The notes: generated by a model not told the origin, from the letters alone. Counted from the first letter of the stretch, positions 40,382 to 49,936 are shown. The stretch is DNA of 64,000 nucleotides from Anaerolineales bacterium (GCA_016744335.1 JADGEO010000002.1:62001-126000); one strand, 5' to 3'. Made by a program: numbers and translations.

Positions 40382-41824
40382 ATGATGAAAATTTTACCAA
40401 ACACCGCCCTAACCTATGATGATGTATTGCTTACGCCCCAATACTCCGACGTGAAATCACGCCGAAAACTCTCTACGCGCACACAACTGACCACAAAAAT
40501 TTCGATGCAAACGCCTATTGTTTCTGCCAATATGGATACAGTGACCGAGCATAAAATGGGGATTGTAATGGCGCGCGAGGGTGGGATTGGTTTTATTCAT
40601 CGTTTTATGACCATTGATGAGCAAGTGAGGCAAATTCAGCGCGTTAAAAAAGCAGAATCTTTTGTGGTAGAAAATCCAATTACGCTTGGAACGACAAATA
40701 CTATTGGCGATGCAAGAAAACTGGTGAACGAAACAGAAACAGGCGGCATCGTGATTGTAGATGAAAGCCACCGCGTGGTAGGCATTGTAACCACGCGCGA
40801 TATGCTTTTTGAGTATCATAACGATAAGCCAATTACTGAAATTATGACATCAAAAGTAATTACGGCACCATTAGGGACTCAATTAGAAGAAGCTGAAAAG
40901 TTTTTGCATAAATACCGTATAGAAAAACTACCGCTGGTAGATGAAGAGGGGCGATTGAAAGGGTTAATTACACTTAAAGATATTATGAAAAACGCCAAAT
41001 TTCCGATAGCTACAAAAGATACACGGGGGCGTTTAGCTGTTGGTGCGGCAGTGGGCGTAAAAGGCAGTGAATTAATACGCGTAGAGCGACTCTTAGAAGC
41101 AGGCGCGGACGCGATTGTAGTTGATATCGCACACGGTGATTCTGAATTAGAAGTCAACATCGTCAAAGAAATCCGCAAGAATTTTCCCCAAGCACAGATT
41201 ATCGGCGGGAATGTGGCGACAGGTGGCGGAACACAACGTCTCATTGATGCGGGCGTGGATGCGGTAAAAGTTGGCGTTGGACCTGGCTCAATTTGCATCA
41301 CGCGCATTGTGGCAGGCGCAGGGGTGCCACAACTGACAGCTGTGACGCAATCTGCCGAAGTAGCTCGCCCACAGGGAATTCCCATTATTGCTGATGGCGG
41401 TATCCGCACTTCGGGCGATATTGTCAAAGCACTCGCGGCTGGCGCATCTTCGGTGATGGTGGGCAGTTTATTGGCAGGTGCAGATGAAAGCCCCGGCATG
41501 GTGATGACGCGTAAAGGACATCGCTATAAAGTTTCACGCGGCATGGCCTCTTTAAAGGCAAATTTAGCCCGCAAAGCGCGTGAAGGTGAAAGCGATATCA
41601 GCAAAGAAGAGATTGAAGAATATGTTTCTGAGGGAGTCGAAGCCGCTGTCCCTTATCGTGGCTCAACGCGCGAGATTATTAAGCAACTGGTCGGCGGTTT
41701 ACAATCGGGGATGAGTTATACAAATGCACATAATATAGAAGAGTTATACGAAAAAGCACAGTTTGTGCGCATTACGCCCGTTGGATTAAGAGAGTCGCAT
41801 CCGCATGATGTAGAGGTGATGTGA
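40382..41824 (+). CDS. guaB: IMP dehydrogenase with CBS domains
   Basis: NTALTYDDVLLTPQYSDV, VGVGPGSICITRIVAGAGVPQ, CBS pair. Start revised from 40154 (ggag RBS before ATGATG). Confidence 0.96.
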   Translation: MMKILPNTALTYDDVLLTPQYSDVKSRRKLSTRTQLTTKISMQTPIVSANMDTVTEHKMGIVMAREGGIGFIHRFMTIDEQVRQIQRVKKAESFVVENPITLGTTNTIGDARKLVNETETGGIVIVDESHRVVGIVTTRDMLFEYHNDKPITEIMTSKVITAPLGTQLEEAEKFLHKYRIEKLPLVDEEGRLKGLITLKDIMKNAKFPIATKDTRGRLAVGAAVGVKGSELIRVERLLEAGADAIVVDIAHGDSELEVNIVKEIRKNFPQAQIIGGNVATGGGTQRLIDAGVDAVKVGVGPGSICITRIVAGAGVPQLTAVTQSAEVARPQGIPIIADGGIRTSGDIVKALAAGASSVMVGSLLAGADESPGMVMTRKGHRYKVSRGMASLKANLARKAREGESDISKEEIEEYVSEGVEAAVPYRGSTREIIKQLVGGLQSGMSYTNAHNIEELYEKAQFVRITPVGLRESHPHDVEVM

Positions 41825-41883
41825 AAAGTAAAACGTGAAAACGTGAAAAAAATGAAAAAGTAAAACGCTCCATCAAGTGACAA

Positions 41884-41967
41884 AAGCCGACTAAAGTCGG
41901 CTCAAATGAGTCCGCTTTTAGCGGGCTTCAGCTTTGAGCATGGACGTTTACGTCCATGCGGTGGAGT
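41884..41967. repeat. Three consecutive short hairpins 3' of guaB
   Basis: aagccgactaaagtcggct; agtccgcttttagcgggct; gcatggacgtttacgtccatgc. Confidence 0.8.
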
Positions 41968-42060
41968 TTTTCGCGACACGCCTATTATCAATTTAATTAT
42001 TTGATCTCCATGAAGGGAGCGAGTTCTTCTAGCCTTTTTCAAAAACCTAACCATCAAAGA

Positions 42061-42091
42061 AAAACACCATCATTTCTGATGGTGTTTTTTT
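42061..42091. terminator. Rho-independent terminator
   Basis: aaaacaccatcatttctgatggtgttttttt. Confidence 0.85.
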
Positions 42092-42125
42092 GCTAATTTT
42101 GGGGTAATCAGCGGTAAAAAAATGG

Positions 42126-42199
42126 TCGGGGCGGGCGGATTTGAACCGCCGACCCCCGCGTCCCAAACGCGGTGCGCTGCCGGACTGCGCTACGCCCCG
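42126..42199 (-). tRNA. tRNA-Pro (anticodon TGG)
   Basis: Reverse strand cggggcg...acceptor pairing with cgccccg; anticodon arm ccgcg-tttggga-cgcgg; T arm ggcggttcaaatccgcc. Confidence 0.95.
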
Positions 42200-42225
42200 A
42201 ACGAGAAGAGAGTATAATCCCAAGT

Positions 42226-43149
42226 ATGGATAAACGTCAAGTATCTTTTAGTAAATCTAAACCTGACAGGTCTATGTGTAACCCCCCAGATGATTCTAAG
42301 GGGCGGCGACCTATCAGGTTTTTCATTATAGCAATGCTCGCGTGGCTTTCGGCTTGCAAGCCTTTGACACCTATGCCACCTGCTTCACCAACGCCTACGT
42401 TAACACGTTCTGCACCTGCTATGGCGCCCACACCTATGCAAACTTTAGAAGCACCTAGCCCAATACCAGAAGAATGTTCAGAGACGCGCGGGCAAGTGCA
42501 AAGTCACGCGTACGATTCGGTGCTTCTGCCCAATTATCATATTTATCTTCCACCCTGCTATGATTTTGATGCCGAAATACGCTATCCCCTCCTCTATCTT
42601 TTGCATGGCGCAAATTTTGAAGATGACCAATGGGTGCGGCTAGGCGTAGCGGATGAAAACCCCGCATATATTATCGTGATGCCTTATGAAAAGTACTCCT
42701 TACGCCCCATTTACGAAGCCGAATTTGGAGATATTTTTATTGACGAATTTCTCCCGTATATTGATAAAAATTACCGCACGCTAAAAGATGAAAAATATCG
42801 TGCCATTGGCGGGCTTTCGCGAGGCGGGGGCTGGGCAATTCATTATGGATTAACCCGCTGGGGCATTTTTGGTGCTTTTGGGGCACATTCTCCGGCGATT
42901 TTTTATCAAGATTATGCCGAGTTAGACGATTGGCTTAATAAAATCCCCACTGATTCTATACCCAGAATATATATAGATTCTGGTGACAAAGACCAAGACT
43001 ATCTAAAAGTTGCCAATTTTGCCAATTTATTGGCAGAAAATAAAATCGCCCATAAATGGCGTTTATACGTAGGCTTGCACGATGAAAACTACTGGCGAGC
43101 GCATGTAGCTGAGTATTTACATTGGTACGGAGAGGCATGGGGCGAGTAG
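42226..43149 (+). CDS. Esterase (enterochelin esterase/esterase D-like alpha/beta hydrolase), probable lipoprotein
   Basis: [38 protein letters not shown] nucleophile elbow. Start uncertain; ORF track start overlaps the tRNA, and 42334 is also possible. Confidence 0.8.
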   Translation: MDKRQVSFSKSKPDRSMCNPPDDSKGRRPIRFFIIAMLAWLSACKPLTPMPPASPTPTLTRSAPAMAPTPMQTLEAPSPIPEECSETRGQVQSHAYDSVLLPNYHIYLPPCYDFDAEIRYPLLYLLHGANFEDDQWVRLGVADENPAYIIVMPYEKYSLRPIYEAEFGDIFIDEFLPYIDKNYRTLKDEKYRAIGGLSRGGGWAIHYGLTRWGIFGAFGAHSPAIFYQDYAELDDWLNKIPTDSIPRIYIDSGDKDQDYLKVANFANLLAENKIAHKWRLYVGLHDENYWRAHVAEYLHWYGEAWGE

Positions 43150-43150
43150 C

Positions 43151-43222
43151 AAGTGTGCAAGTTGCAAGTGTGCAAGTTGCAAGTGTGCAAGTTGCAAGTG
43201 TGCAAGTTGCAAGTGTGCAAGT
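43151..43222. repeat. 15-bp tandem repeat aagtgtgcaagttgc, about 4.8 copies
   Basis: Direct reading; perfect period 15. Confidence 0.97.
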
Positions 43223-43416
43223 CCTGAAAGCAACGCTCTGCGTTGCAAAGTTTAGGTTTCATACCTTCACTTTGCATCATCCTTCATTTCCTCTTATAAT
43301 CCGCCTGTTCAAAAGCTAAAGAAAAAAATCTTGGCTTCAAATTCGTTTTTCTCTGTAATTATAAAATCCTTCTCCGTGAAATCGGCGAAACTCCGTATTC
43401 AAAAAAAGAGTCCCCT

Positions 43417-43713
43417 ATGCCATTAAAATTAGAAGAAGTAGACCACATAGCCAAACTCGCTCGTCTCGATTTGAGCGCAGAAGAGAAAGCCCGCTATCGC
43501 GTGCAACTCTCCGATATTCTTGACCACATCGCAAAACTGAACGAACTCGATACCACTGGCATTTCCCCCACCGCTAATGCGTTTCAGGGCACAAGTGCCA
43601 CTCGAGCAGATAAAGTGCATAAATCTCTATCTACCGCCGATTTGCTCAAAAACGCGCCTGATGCAGATAAAAATCAGTTCAAAGTGCCCGCAGTTTTTGG
43701 AGAGAAGAAATAA
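43417..43713 (+). CDS. gatC: Asp-tRNA(Asn)/Glu-tRNA(Gln) amidotransferase subunit C
   Basis: LEEVDHIAKLARLDLSAEEKARYRVQLSDILDHIAKLNELDT. Confidence 0.95.
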   Translation: MPLKLEEVDHIAKLARLDLSAEEKARYRVQLSDILDHIAKLNELDTTGISPTANAFQGTSATRADKVHKSLSTADLLKNAPDADKNQFKVPAVFGEKK

Positions 43714-45158
43714 TGAAAATTAAAGATTTATCACTTGCAGGATTAAAAGAATCGCTCTCTTCTGGGGAGATGAAAAGCACGGAACTAACGCGTTTTTATC
43801 TTGATTGCATCGGTGAACGTGAAACAGATGTAAACGCCTTTTTGCATATAGACGAAAAATACGCGTTAGCCAAAGCAAATTCAGCTAACTGCCCCAACTC
43901 ACCGCTGTGCGGCATCCCCATCGCCATCAAAGATGTACTCATGGTAGACGGAATGCCCGCCACCGCAGGCTCAAAAATTCTCGAAGGCTATATGCCACCC
44001 TTCACGGCAACCGCTGTCAAAAAGCTCGAAGACGCGGGCATGGTCATCGTTGGGAAAACGAATACAGACGAATTCGCAATGGGGTCATCTACAGAAAACT
44101 CTGCTTATGGCGTAACACATAACCCCTGGAATTTAGACCGCGTACCTGGCGGCTCATCTGGCGGAAGTGCGGCGGCTGTCGCCGCGGGAATGGTGCCCGT
44201 TGCCCTTGGCAGTGACACAGGCGGGTCTGTGCGCCAGCCCGCATCCTATTGCGGGATTAGCGGAATCAAGCCAACCTATGGTCGTATTTCACGTTATGGA
44301 TTATCAGCCTATGGCTCATCTTTAGATTCTATCGGTGTTTTAGCGCGTTCGGTGGCAGATATTATCCCCGTTTTCAAGACGATGGTGGGCAAAGACCCCC
44401 TTGATGCCACAAGCGTAGAATCCCCCACTACACCGCGCAGGTTGCCAGATGCTGAGTCGCTCAAAGGCACGCGGATTGGTGTTCCCAAAGAGTATTTTGT
44501 CGAAGGCACTCAAGTTGAGGTCGCGGGCGCAGTGCGGGAGGCTATCCAAGAATTCAAAAAAATGGGCGCAGAGATTATCCCCATCAGCTTGCCGCATACA
44601 GAATACGCCATCCCAGCCTATTATATTTTGGCTTCTGCAGAGGCTTCGGCAAATTTGGCACGCTTTGACGGAATCCGATATACGCAAAGAGAGGGCGCAG
44701 ATACCTTGGCAGAGGTTTATAACCAAACCCGCGGCAAACTTTTTGGCGAAGAAGTGAAGCGTAGAATTATGCTCGGCACTTACGCACTTTCGGCGGGGTA
44801 TTATGATGCTTTTTATGGACAGGCGCAGAAAGTGCGCACGCTAATTCGGCGAGATTTTGAAGACGCTTTCACAAAAGTAGATGCCATCGCCACACCTGTT
44901 GCGCCGACTACAGCCTTTAAGATTGGTGCGCATGGTGACGACCCGCTTTCTATGTATCTTGAAGATATTTTTACGCTTCCGGCAAATTTGGCGGGGGTGC
45001 CTGGCTTGGCTCTGCCTGTCGGGTTTGATGATGCCAATATGCCAATTGGGATGCAATTGATGGGCACACGTTTTAGCGAAGAATTGCTCTTTGATATAGG
45101 GAAAATCTACCAGCGAGAGACAAGTTGGCACGAGATGAAGCCAAAGATGGCAAGATAA
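43713..45158 (+). CDS. gatA: Asp-tRNA(Asn)/Glu-tRNA(Gln) amidotransferase subunit A
   Basis: Amidase signature [33 protein letters not shown]. Confidence 0.97.
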   Translation: MKIKDLSLAGLKESLSSGEMKSTELTRFYLDCIGERETDVNAFLHIDEKYALAKANSANCPNSPLCGIPIAIKDVLMVDGMPATAGSKILEGYMPPFTATAVKKLEDAGMVIVGKTNTDEFAMGSSTENSAYGVTHNPWNLDRVPGGSSGGSAAAVAAGMVPVALGSDTGGSVRQPASYCGISGIKPTYGRISRYGLSAYGSSLDSIGVLARSVADIIPVFKTMVGKDPLDATSVESPTTPRRLPDAESLKGTRIGVPKEYFVEGTQVEVAGAVREAIQEFKKMGAEIIPISLPHTEYAIPAYYILASAEASANLARFDGIRYTQREGADTLAEVYNQTRGKLFGEEVKRRIMLGTYALSAGYYDAFYGQAQKVRTLIRRDFEDAFTKVDAIATPVAPTTAFKIGAHGDDPLSMYLEDIFTLPANLAGVPGLALPVGFDDANMPIGMQLMGTRFSEELLFDIGKIYQRETSWHEMKPKMAR

Positions 45159-45197
45159 AGCTTTTTGAGTACGGAGAAAATAAGCCCCGAAATTCCC

Positions 45198-46178
45198 TCA
45201 CCGCACCCAACTCAAAAAAACACTCAAAATTCGCAAATTGGCACCAAAATCGGTATCAGTATGATTAGACAATTCAATATCTACAGAGGGGATTCCCTCC
45301 ACCGAAGAAGCCCAATCGGTTAGGTTGCCACTATAATCACATCCTGTATTAACGGGCGGATAAGCATAAGGGCTTTTGTTGGCAATGGACTGCGCCAAAT
45401 CGTCTGAGGGGGCAAAGGGCGGCATGCCGCCCGCAAAAATGCCCAAAGCCGCGCTATGGTAACTAATAAGCGCGTCAAAATTATGCAAAGAAATAAAATT
45501 AATTAAAGCCGTTGTCTCTGGTTCCGATGCAGGACCCACCCCGCCCGTTGTGGCTAAATAATTCCAGCATCCTTCTCTATCCCACTCTTCTTTCCAATGA
45601 TAGGGGAAATTATGGTTCAAATCTACACCGTTTTCGTTCACGCGCCCAGTGCGGTCATGTGCGCGTGCCTCACCATCTGGGTTGAGAGCGCGCAAAATAT
45701 ACAGCGTCACATCAGCAGGTACCAATTCGGGGTGCACGTACAACTCTTCTATCAACTCATCAGCAAGCGCAATGGTATTCCACTCGTAGCCGCCGTGAAT
45801 GCCCGCTACAATCAACCGCTCGCTGGCTCCATGCCCAAATTTATACACTTCTAGCGGTCTGCCCATCACCGAGTAGCCAATGACCATTGGGGGTGGGGCT
45901 TGCAAGGTGCTAGGTACATACTCAAATGCGGTAGGCGTGGTCACTACAATATGTGTGCCGCGCGGGTTCGGTGTCACGGTGGGGAGCAGGTAGGTTGTTG
46001 GGGCTAGGGAGGGCGCAGATACTAAAGTTGGGGAATCTGTTGCTTGCAAGCTATCTTGTTCAGGTTGCGAGCGAGTCGGTATTTTATCCCACAAAAAAAA
46101 TCCCAGCCCTACCAATCCGATGATATTTATCCCCCAAACAATCATCAAAAATTTGGGCATTTTTCTTTTTTTTGCCAT
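45198..46178 (-). CDS. M14-family zinc carboxypeptidase, membrane anchored
   Basis: N-terminal TM; IVAGIHGGYEWNT, NPDGEARAHDRTGRVNENGVDLNHNFP. Confidence 0.88.
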   Translation of the reverse strand: MAKKRKMPKFLMIVWGINIIGLVGLGFFLWDKIPTRSQPEQDSLQATDSPTLVSAPSLAPTTYLLPTVTPNPRGTHIVVTTPTAFEYVPSTLQAPPPMVIGYSVMGRPLEVYKFGHGASERLIVAGIHGGYEWNTIALADELIEELYVHPELVPADVTLYILRALNPDGEARAHDRTGRVNENGVDLNHNFPYHWKEEWDREGCWNYLATTGGVGPASEPETTALINFISLHNFDALISYHSAALGIFAGGMPPFAPSDDLAQSIANKSPYAYPPVNTGCDYSGNLTDWASSVEGIPSVDIELSNHTDTDFGANLRILSVFLSWVR

Positions 46179-47359
46179 TAGTCTACTGCCCGCCGCAAGA
46201 TATTGATAGCGATATTTGGTGCCCAGCGCAAGGCATTTTTAGGATGCCCGCCATAGCGCAAGGTGCGTGTTTTTTCGCCATCAGGCGTACGCAAAACCAA
46301 CTCAGCAATTTGCTCATTTTCTCCTGCAAAAAAGGCAATGCCTAATGCCACTTCTGCCCCTTTTTCTGTTTGGATTTGGCGCAAGGCGGGGAGCAGTTCG
46401 TTGGGTTTGAGTTCACGATTTTTACTGTAGACGAAAGAGGGATTGGCGGCTTTCTTGAGCTGGGTAGATAGGTGGTTGTCCAACCCAGACTCTAGTGTGA
46501 CCAACCGCCAGCCACGTTTTTCCACCGCCGCCAGCGTGACATCCGCGAGTTGGGCTTGGTTAGTGCCAAAAACAATTTTTCCTAATCGTGATCGGATTTC
46601 ATTTTCAACTTCGAGAAGCATTGTGCTTACTTCATCTTCTGTTTTCCCCTTTGCCGCGAGCCGAATATCGACCATACCCGCGTGCGCCGATAAGCCCACG
46701 GTGGGATTCTCGAGTGCTTCAAGGTCAGCAATTTTTGTATCGAGCCTGCCTTCGCCAATACCCGCTGTACGCAAAATATGCACCTTGATAATTTCATCTA
46801 GGGCATAGCGTTTTTGAAGGTAAGGAATAACAGAATCATGAAGAACAGTCTCCATCTCGCGAGGCACGCCGGGGAGGGAAATAATTGTGCCTGCCCCCTT
46901 CCCTAACCCTTCCCCCTCAGGGGGAAGCGAACTATATTTAACAATAAAACAAGGCGCAGTGCCTACGGGGTTTTCAAGGGCAATTGCACCTTGCGGCACA
47001 TAAGCCTGCCTTTTTTGATTTTCGGTTGGCTTTCGTCCATAAAGAGAAACTCGTTTTTCTATATCTTTCCAAAGTTCTGGGCGAAACTCGGTTTCTACGC
47101 CAACTGCCAGCGCAATGGCATCACGCGTAGGGTCATCAATGGTGGGTCCTAACCCGCCAGTGGTAATGATGATGTCTGTGCGCTTCATCGCTTCGCGAAT
47201 CGTTTCAGCAATCCGCTCGGCGTTATCACCGATGGTGACAGTGCGATATAAATCTATGCCAAGGTCGCGTAAATTACGCGCAAGATAGCGTGTATTTGTA
47301 TCTACAATTTCGCCAAGTAAAATTTCTGTTCCAATAGTTATTATTTCTGCTGAGGGCAT
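46178..47359 (-). CDS. cinA: CinA-family protein (competence/damage-inducible), with degenerate C-terminal amidase-like domain
   Basis: AEIITIGTEILLGEIVDTNTRYLARNLRDLGIDLYRTVTIGD, ITTGGLGPTIDDPTRDAIA, SLPGVPREM. Confidence 0.93.
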   Translation of the reverse strand: MPSAEIITIGTEILLGEIVDTNTRYLARNLRDLGIDLYRTVTIGDNAERIAETIREAMKRTDIIITTGGLGPTIDDPTRDAIALAVGVETEFRPELWKDIEKRVSLYGRKPTENQKRQAYVPQGAIALENPVGTAPCFIVKYSSLPPEGEGLGKGAGTIISLPGVPREMETVLHDSVIPYLQKRYALDEIIKVHILRTAGIGEGRLDTKIADLEALENPTVGLSAHAGMVDIRLAAKGKTEDEVSTMLLEVENEIRSRLGKIVFGTNQAQLADVTLAAVEKRGWRLVTLESGLDNHLSTQLKKAANPSFVYSKNRELKPNELLPALRQIQTEKGAEVALGIAFFAGENEQIAELVLRTPDGEKTRTLRYGGHPKNALRWAPNIAINILRRAVD

Positions 47360-47397
47360 GAGGTTAGTCTACTGTGTCTAGTAATCGGGTGGTTTGC

Positions 47398-48174
47398 TTA
47401 AAATTTTAGGTGTTTGACAGTTAAGCCGTTATTAATTAATTCGTTGAGTGCATCGATGCCTAAGCGCAAATGTTCTTCAACATATTCTTCGGTCACTTTT
47501 TCATCGCTTTCAGCAGTCTTAATCCCCGCCGACATCATCGGGCGGTCAGAGACAAGAAGTAGCGCACCTGTGGGAATTTCGTTAGAGAAGCCTGTAATGA
47601 AAAGTGTGGCTGTTTCCATATCTATTGCCATTGCTCGAATTGTGGCTAGATAATCTTTAAAATCATCATCATGCTCCCAAACGCGCCGATTGGTGGAGTA
47701 GACCGTGCCTGTCCAATAATCATGATTATGGTTGCGGATAGTGGTTGAAACCGCTTTCTGCAAATTAAAAGCTGGCAAGGCAGGCACTTCGGGCGGATAA
47801 TAATCATTTGATGTCCCTTCTCCTCGAATGGCGGCGATGGGGAGAATAAAATCACCGAGCGCGGTCTTTCTCTTTAATCCGCCACATTTACCAAGAAAGA
47901 GAACCGCTTTCGGCTTGGTAGCGCTAAGCAAGTCTATTACAAGGGCGGCGTTAGGACTGCCAATCCCGAAGTTGATGAGCGTAATTCCATTGGCGGTGAC
48001 ATTGGGCATGGGTTTGTCATCCCCGCGAATAGGCGCGTCATACCAACCTGAGAAAAGATGGAGATAATGTTCAAAATTGGTCAATAAAATATAATCGGCA
48101 AAATCTTCTAAGGCTGTGCCAGTATAACGAGGAAGCCAATCTCGAACGATTTCTTTTTTATTTTTGAGAGTCAT
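47398..48174 (-). CDS. amn: AMP nucleosidase
   Basis: LINFGIGSPNAALVIDLLSATKPKAVLFLGKCGGLK; AIDMETATLFITGFSNEIPTGALLLVSDRPM. Confidence 0.88.
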   Translation of the reverse strand: MTLKNKKEIVRDWLPRYTGTALEDFADYILLTNFEHYLHLFSGWYDAPIRGDDKPMPNVTANGITLINFGIGSPNAALVIDLLSATKPKAVLFLGKCGGLKRKTALGDFILPIAAIRGEGTSNDYYPPEVPALPAFNLQKAVSTTIRNHNHDYWTGTVYSTNRRVWEHDDDFKDYLATIRAMAIDMETATLFITGFSNEIPTGALLLVSDRPMMSAGIKTAESDEKVTEEYVEEHLRLGIDALNELINNGLTVKHLKF

Positions 48175-48217
48175 AATTAGTTAGTTGGGTAGTTGGTTGA
48201 TTAGATTGTTTGGTAAT

Positions 48218-48310
48218 AAGGACTTAAGAAGAAAACTTATATATTTGAAGTATGTCTTACTCAAATTCGGCGACTTAAATGTATAAGTTATAGAATTCTC
48301 ATTCCTAAGG
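48218..48310. repeat. Inverted-repeat-bounded element, copy A (core oriented toward amn)
   Basis: acttatatattt (48235..48246), 30-bp core, aaatgtataagt (48277..48288); on minus strand TTGAGT(48264..48259)-17-TATAAG(48241..48236). Confidence 0.75.
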
Positions 48311-48365
48311 AGCTCTATATGCAACACATTTCACATTTTCACTCCCCATTTTACCCGAAAAAGAA

Positions 48366-48400
48366 AAATGCCCGACACAATATGTGTCGGGCATTTTTAT
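48366..48400. terminator. Rho-independent terminator of liv operon
   Basis: aaatgcccgacaca atatg tgtcgggcattttt. Confidence 0.85.
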
Positions 48401-48420
48401 ATCTAAATTTATTTTGCAAT

Positions 48421-49134
48421 TTAGTCTACGCCAAGATAGGCTTTTTGCACCATCTCATTGTTCTTAAGTTTCTCAGCATCATCGTGGAGGACGATTTGTC
48501 CCGTTTGTAGCACATAGCCACGGTTAGCAATAGAAAGTGCCATCAACGCGTTCTGCTCAACAAGAAGAATAGTGGTGCCTTCTTTATTAATCTCAACAAT
48601 CGCATCAAATACGGCATCAACAAGAACGGGCGCAAGCCCCATAGAAGGCTCATCTAACATCAACAAACGGGGAGCGGACATCATAGCGCGCCCAGTAGCC
48701 AACATCTGTTGCTCGCCACCAGAGAGTGTCCCTGCAACCTGTTTGCGTCTCTCCTTCATACGAGGGAAGAGAGTGAAAACGCGCTCAAGGTCTCTGGCTA
48801 TGCCATCTTTGTCTTCTCGGCTAAAATGGCCCATTTCTAAATTCTCTTGCACGGTTAATTTTGCAAAAACACCACGTCCCTCAGGAACCATCGCCATTCT
48901 TTCGTAAACAAGTTTATGGGCAGGTGTGCCCACGATATCTTTCCCTAAATAAGAGATACTTCCCTCACGCGGGGTCAAGAGACCGCTAATTGTGCGTAAT
49001 GTTGTTGTTTTTCCAGCACCATTAGCACCGATGAGTGTAACGATTTCACCTTCTTCAACGGTGATAGAGATGCCTTTGAGGGCATGGATATTTCCATAAT
49101 AAGTATGGATGTCATTAACTTCTAGCATTGCCAT
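48421..49134 (-). CDS. livF: Branched-chain amino acid ABC transporter ATPase
   Basis: LIGANGAGKTTTLRTISGL, LSGGEQQMLATGRAMM, LMLDEPSMGLAPVLVD. Confidence 0.95.
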   Translation of the reverse strand: MAMLEVNDIHTYYGNIHALKGISITVEEGEIVTLIGANGAGKTTTLRTISGLLTPREGSISYLGKDIVGTPAHKLVYERMAMVPEGRGVFAKLTVQENLEMGHFSREDKDGIARDLERVFTLFPRMKERRKQVAGTLSGGEQQMLATGRAMMSAPRLLMLDEPSMGLAPVLVDAVFDAIVEINKEGTTILLVEQNALMALSIANRGYVLQTGQIVLHDDAEKLKNNEMVQKAYLGVD

Positions 49135-49135
49135 T

Positions 49136-49936
49136 TTATTCTCCCTTCCCCAAATTCAAACCGGATGCGGCACCACTTCCCAAATAGGCTTCGATTACCT
49201 TAGGGTTTGTTTGAATATCATGCGGTGTTCCTTCAGCAATTTTTTGTCCAAAGTCCATCACCCAGATTTCTTCACTAATACCCATAACTACTTTCATATC
49301 GTGCTCAATAAGCAAAACGGTGATTCCTACTTCATCGCGCAATCGGCGAATGAAGTGCATCAACTCGATGGATTCATTCGGGTTCATCCCCGCAGTAGGC
49401 TCATCTAATAAGAGGAGCTTGGGTTTGCTGGCTAAGGCACGCGCAATTTCAAGTCTGCGTTGTGCGCCGTAGGGCAAATTATGTGCAACCTGATCGCCAA
49501 GCCCGCTTAAGCCAACAAAGTTGAGCAAACGAATGGCTTCTTCTAGTGCTTCTTCTTCTTCTTTGATAAAACCTTTGGTTTTGAAGATTGCTTCAAGCCA
49601 ATGGGTTTTAAAGTGTTTGTGTTGCCCCACCAAGATATTTTCAATCGCCGTCATTTTTGAAAAAAGACGGATATTTTGATAGGTTCGAGAAAGCCCTTTT
49701 AGGGTAACTTGATCGGGGCGAAGCCCTTCGATATGATGGTCTCCATCAAAGATAATTTCGCCTTCTGTAGGGGTATAAAATCCTGTGATGCAGTTAAAGA
49801 AGGTTGTCTTCCCTGCACCATTAGGACCAATAACGCTGGAGATGGAATTTTCCTTAACTTCGATTTCAAAGGAATTAACCGCCACGAGACCACCAAAGCG
49901 TTTTATTACATTACGTGTGCTAAGTATTATGCTCAT
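49136..49936 (-). CDS. livG: Branched-chain amino acid ABC transporter ATPase
   Basis: VIGPNGAGKTTFFNCITGFY, LPYGAQRRLEIARAL, LLLDEPTAGMNPNE. Confidence 0.95.
   Translation of the reverse strand: MSIILSTRNVIKRFGGLVAVNSFEIEVKENSISSVIGPNGAGKTTFFNCITGFYTPTEGEIIFDGDHHIEGLRPDQVTLKGLSRTYQNIRLFSKMTAIENILVGQHKHFKTHWLEAIFKTKGFIKEEEEALEEAIRLLNFVGLSGLGDQVAHNLPYGAQRRLEIARALASKPKLLLLDEPTAGMNPNESIELMHFIRRLRDEVGITVLLIEHDMKVVMGISEEIWVMDFGQKIAEGTPHDIQTNPKVIEAYLGSGAASGLNLGKGE

Noticed and set aside
42172-42225. Esterase start inside tRNA-Pro
   Set aside because: Overlap with a clear tRNA gene; downstream ATG starts are available.
43151-43222. Possible CRISPR array
   Set aside because: Repeats are contiguous with no spacers and there are no cas genes nearby.
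43089-43319. ORFs rich in HTCNL/VASVQ repeats
   Set aside because: Artefact of the 15-bp tandem repeat being open in multiple frames.
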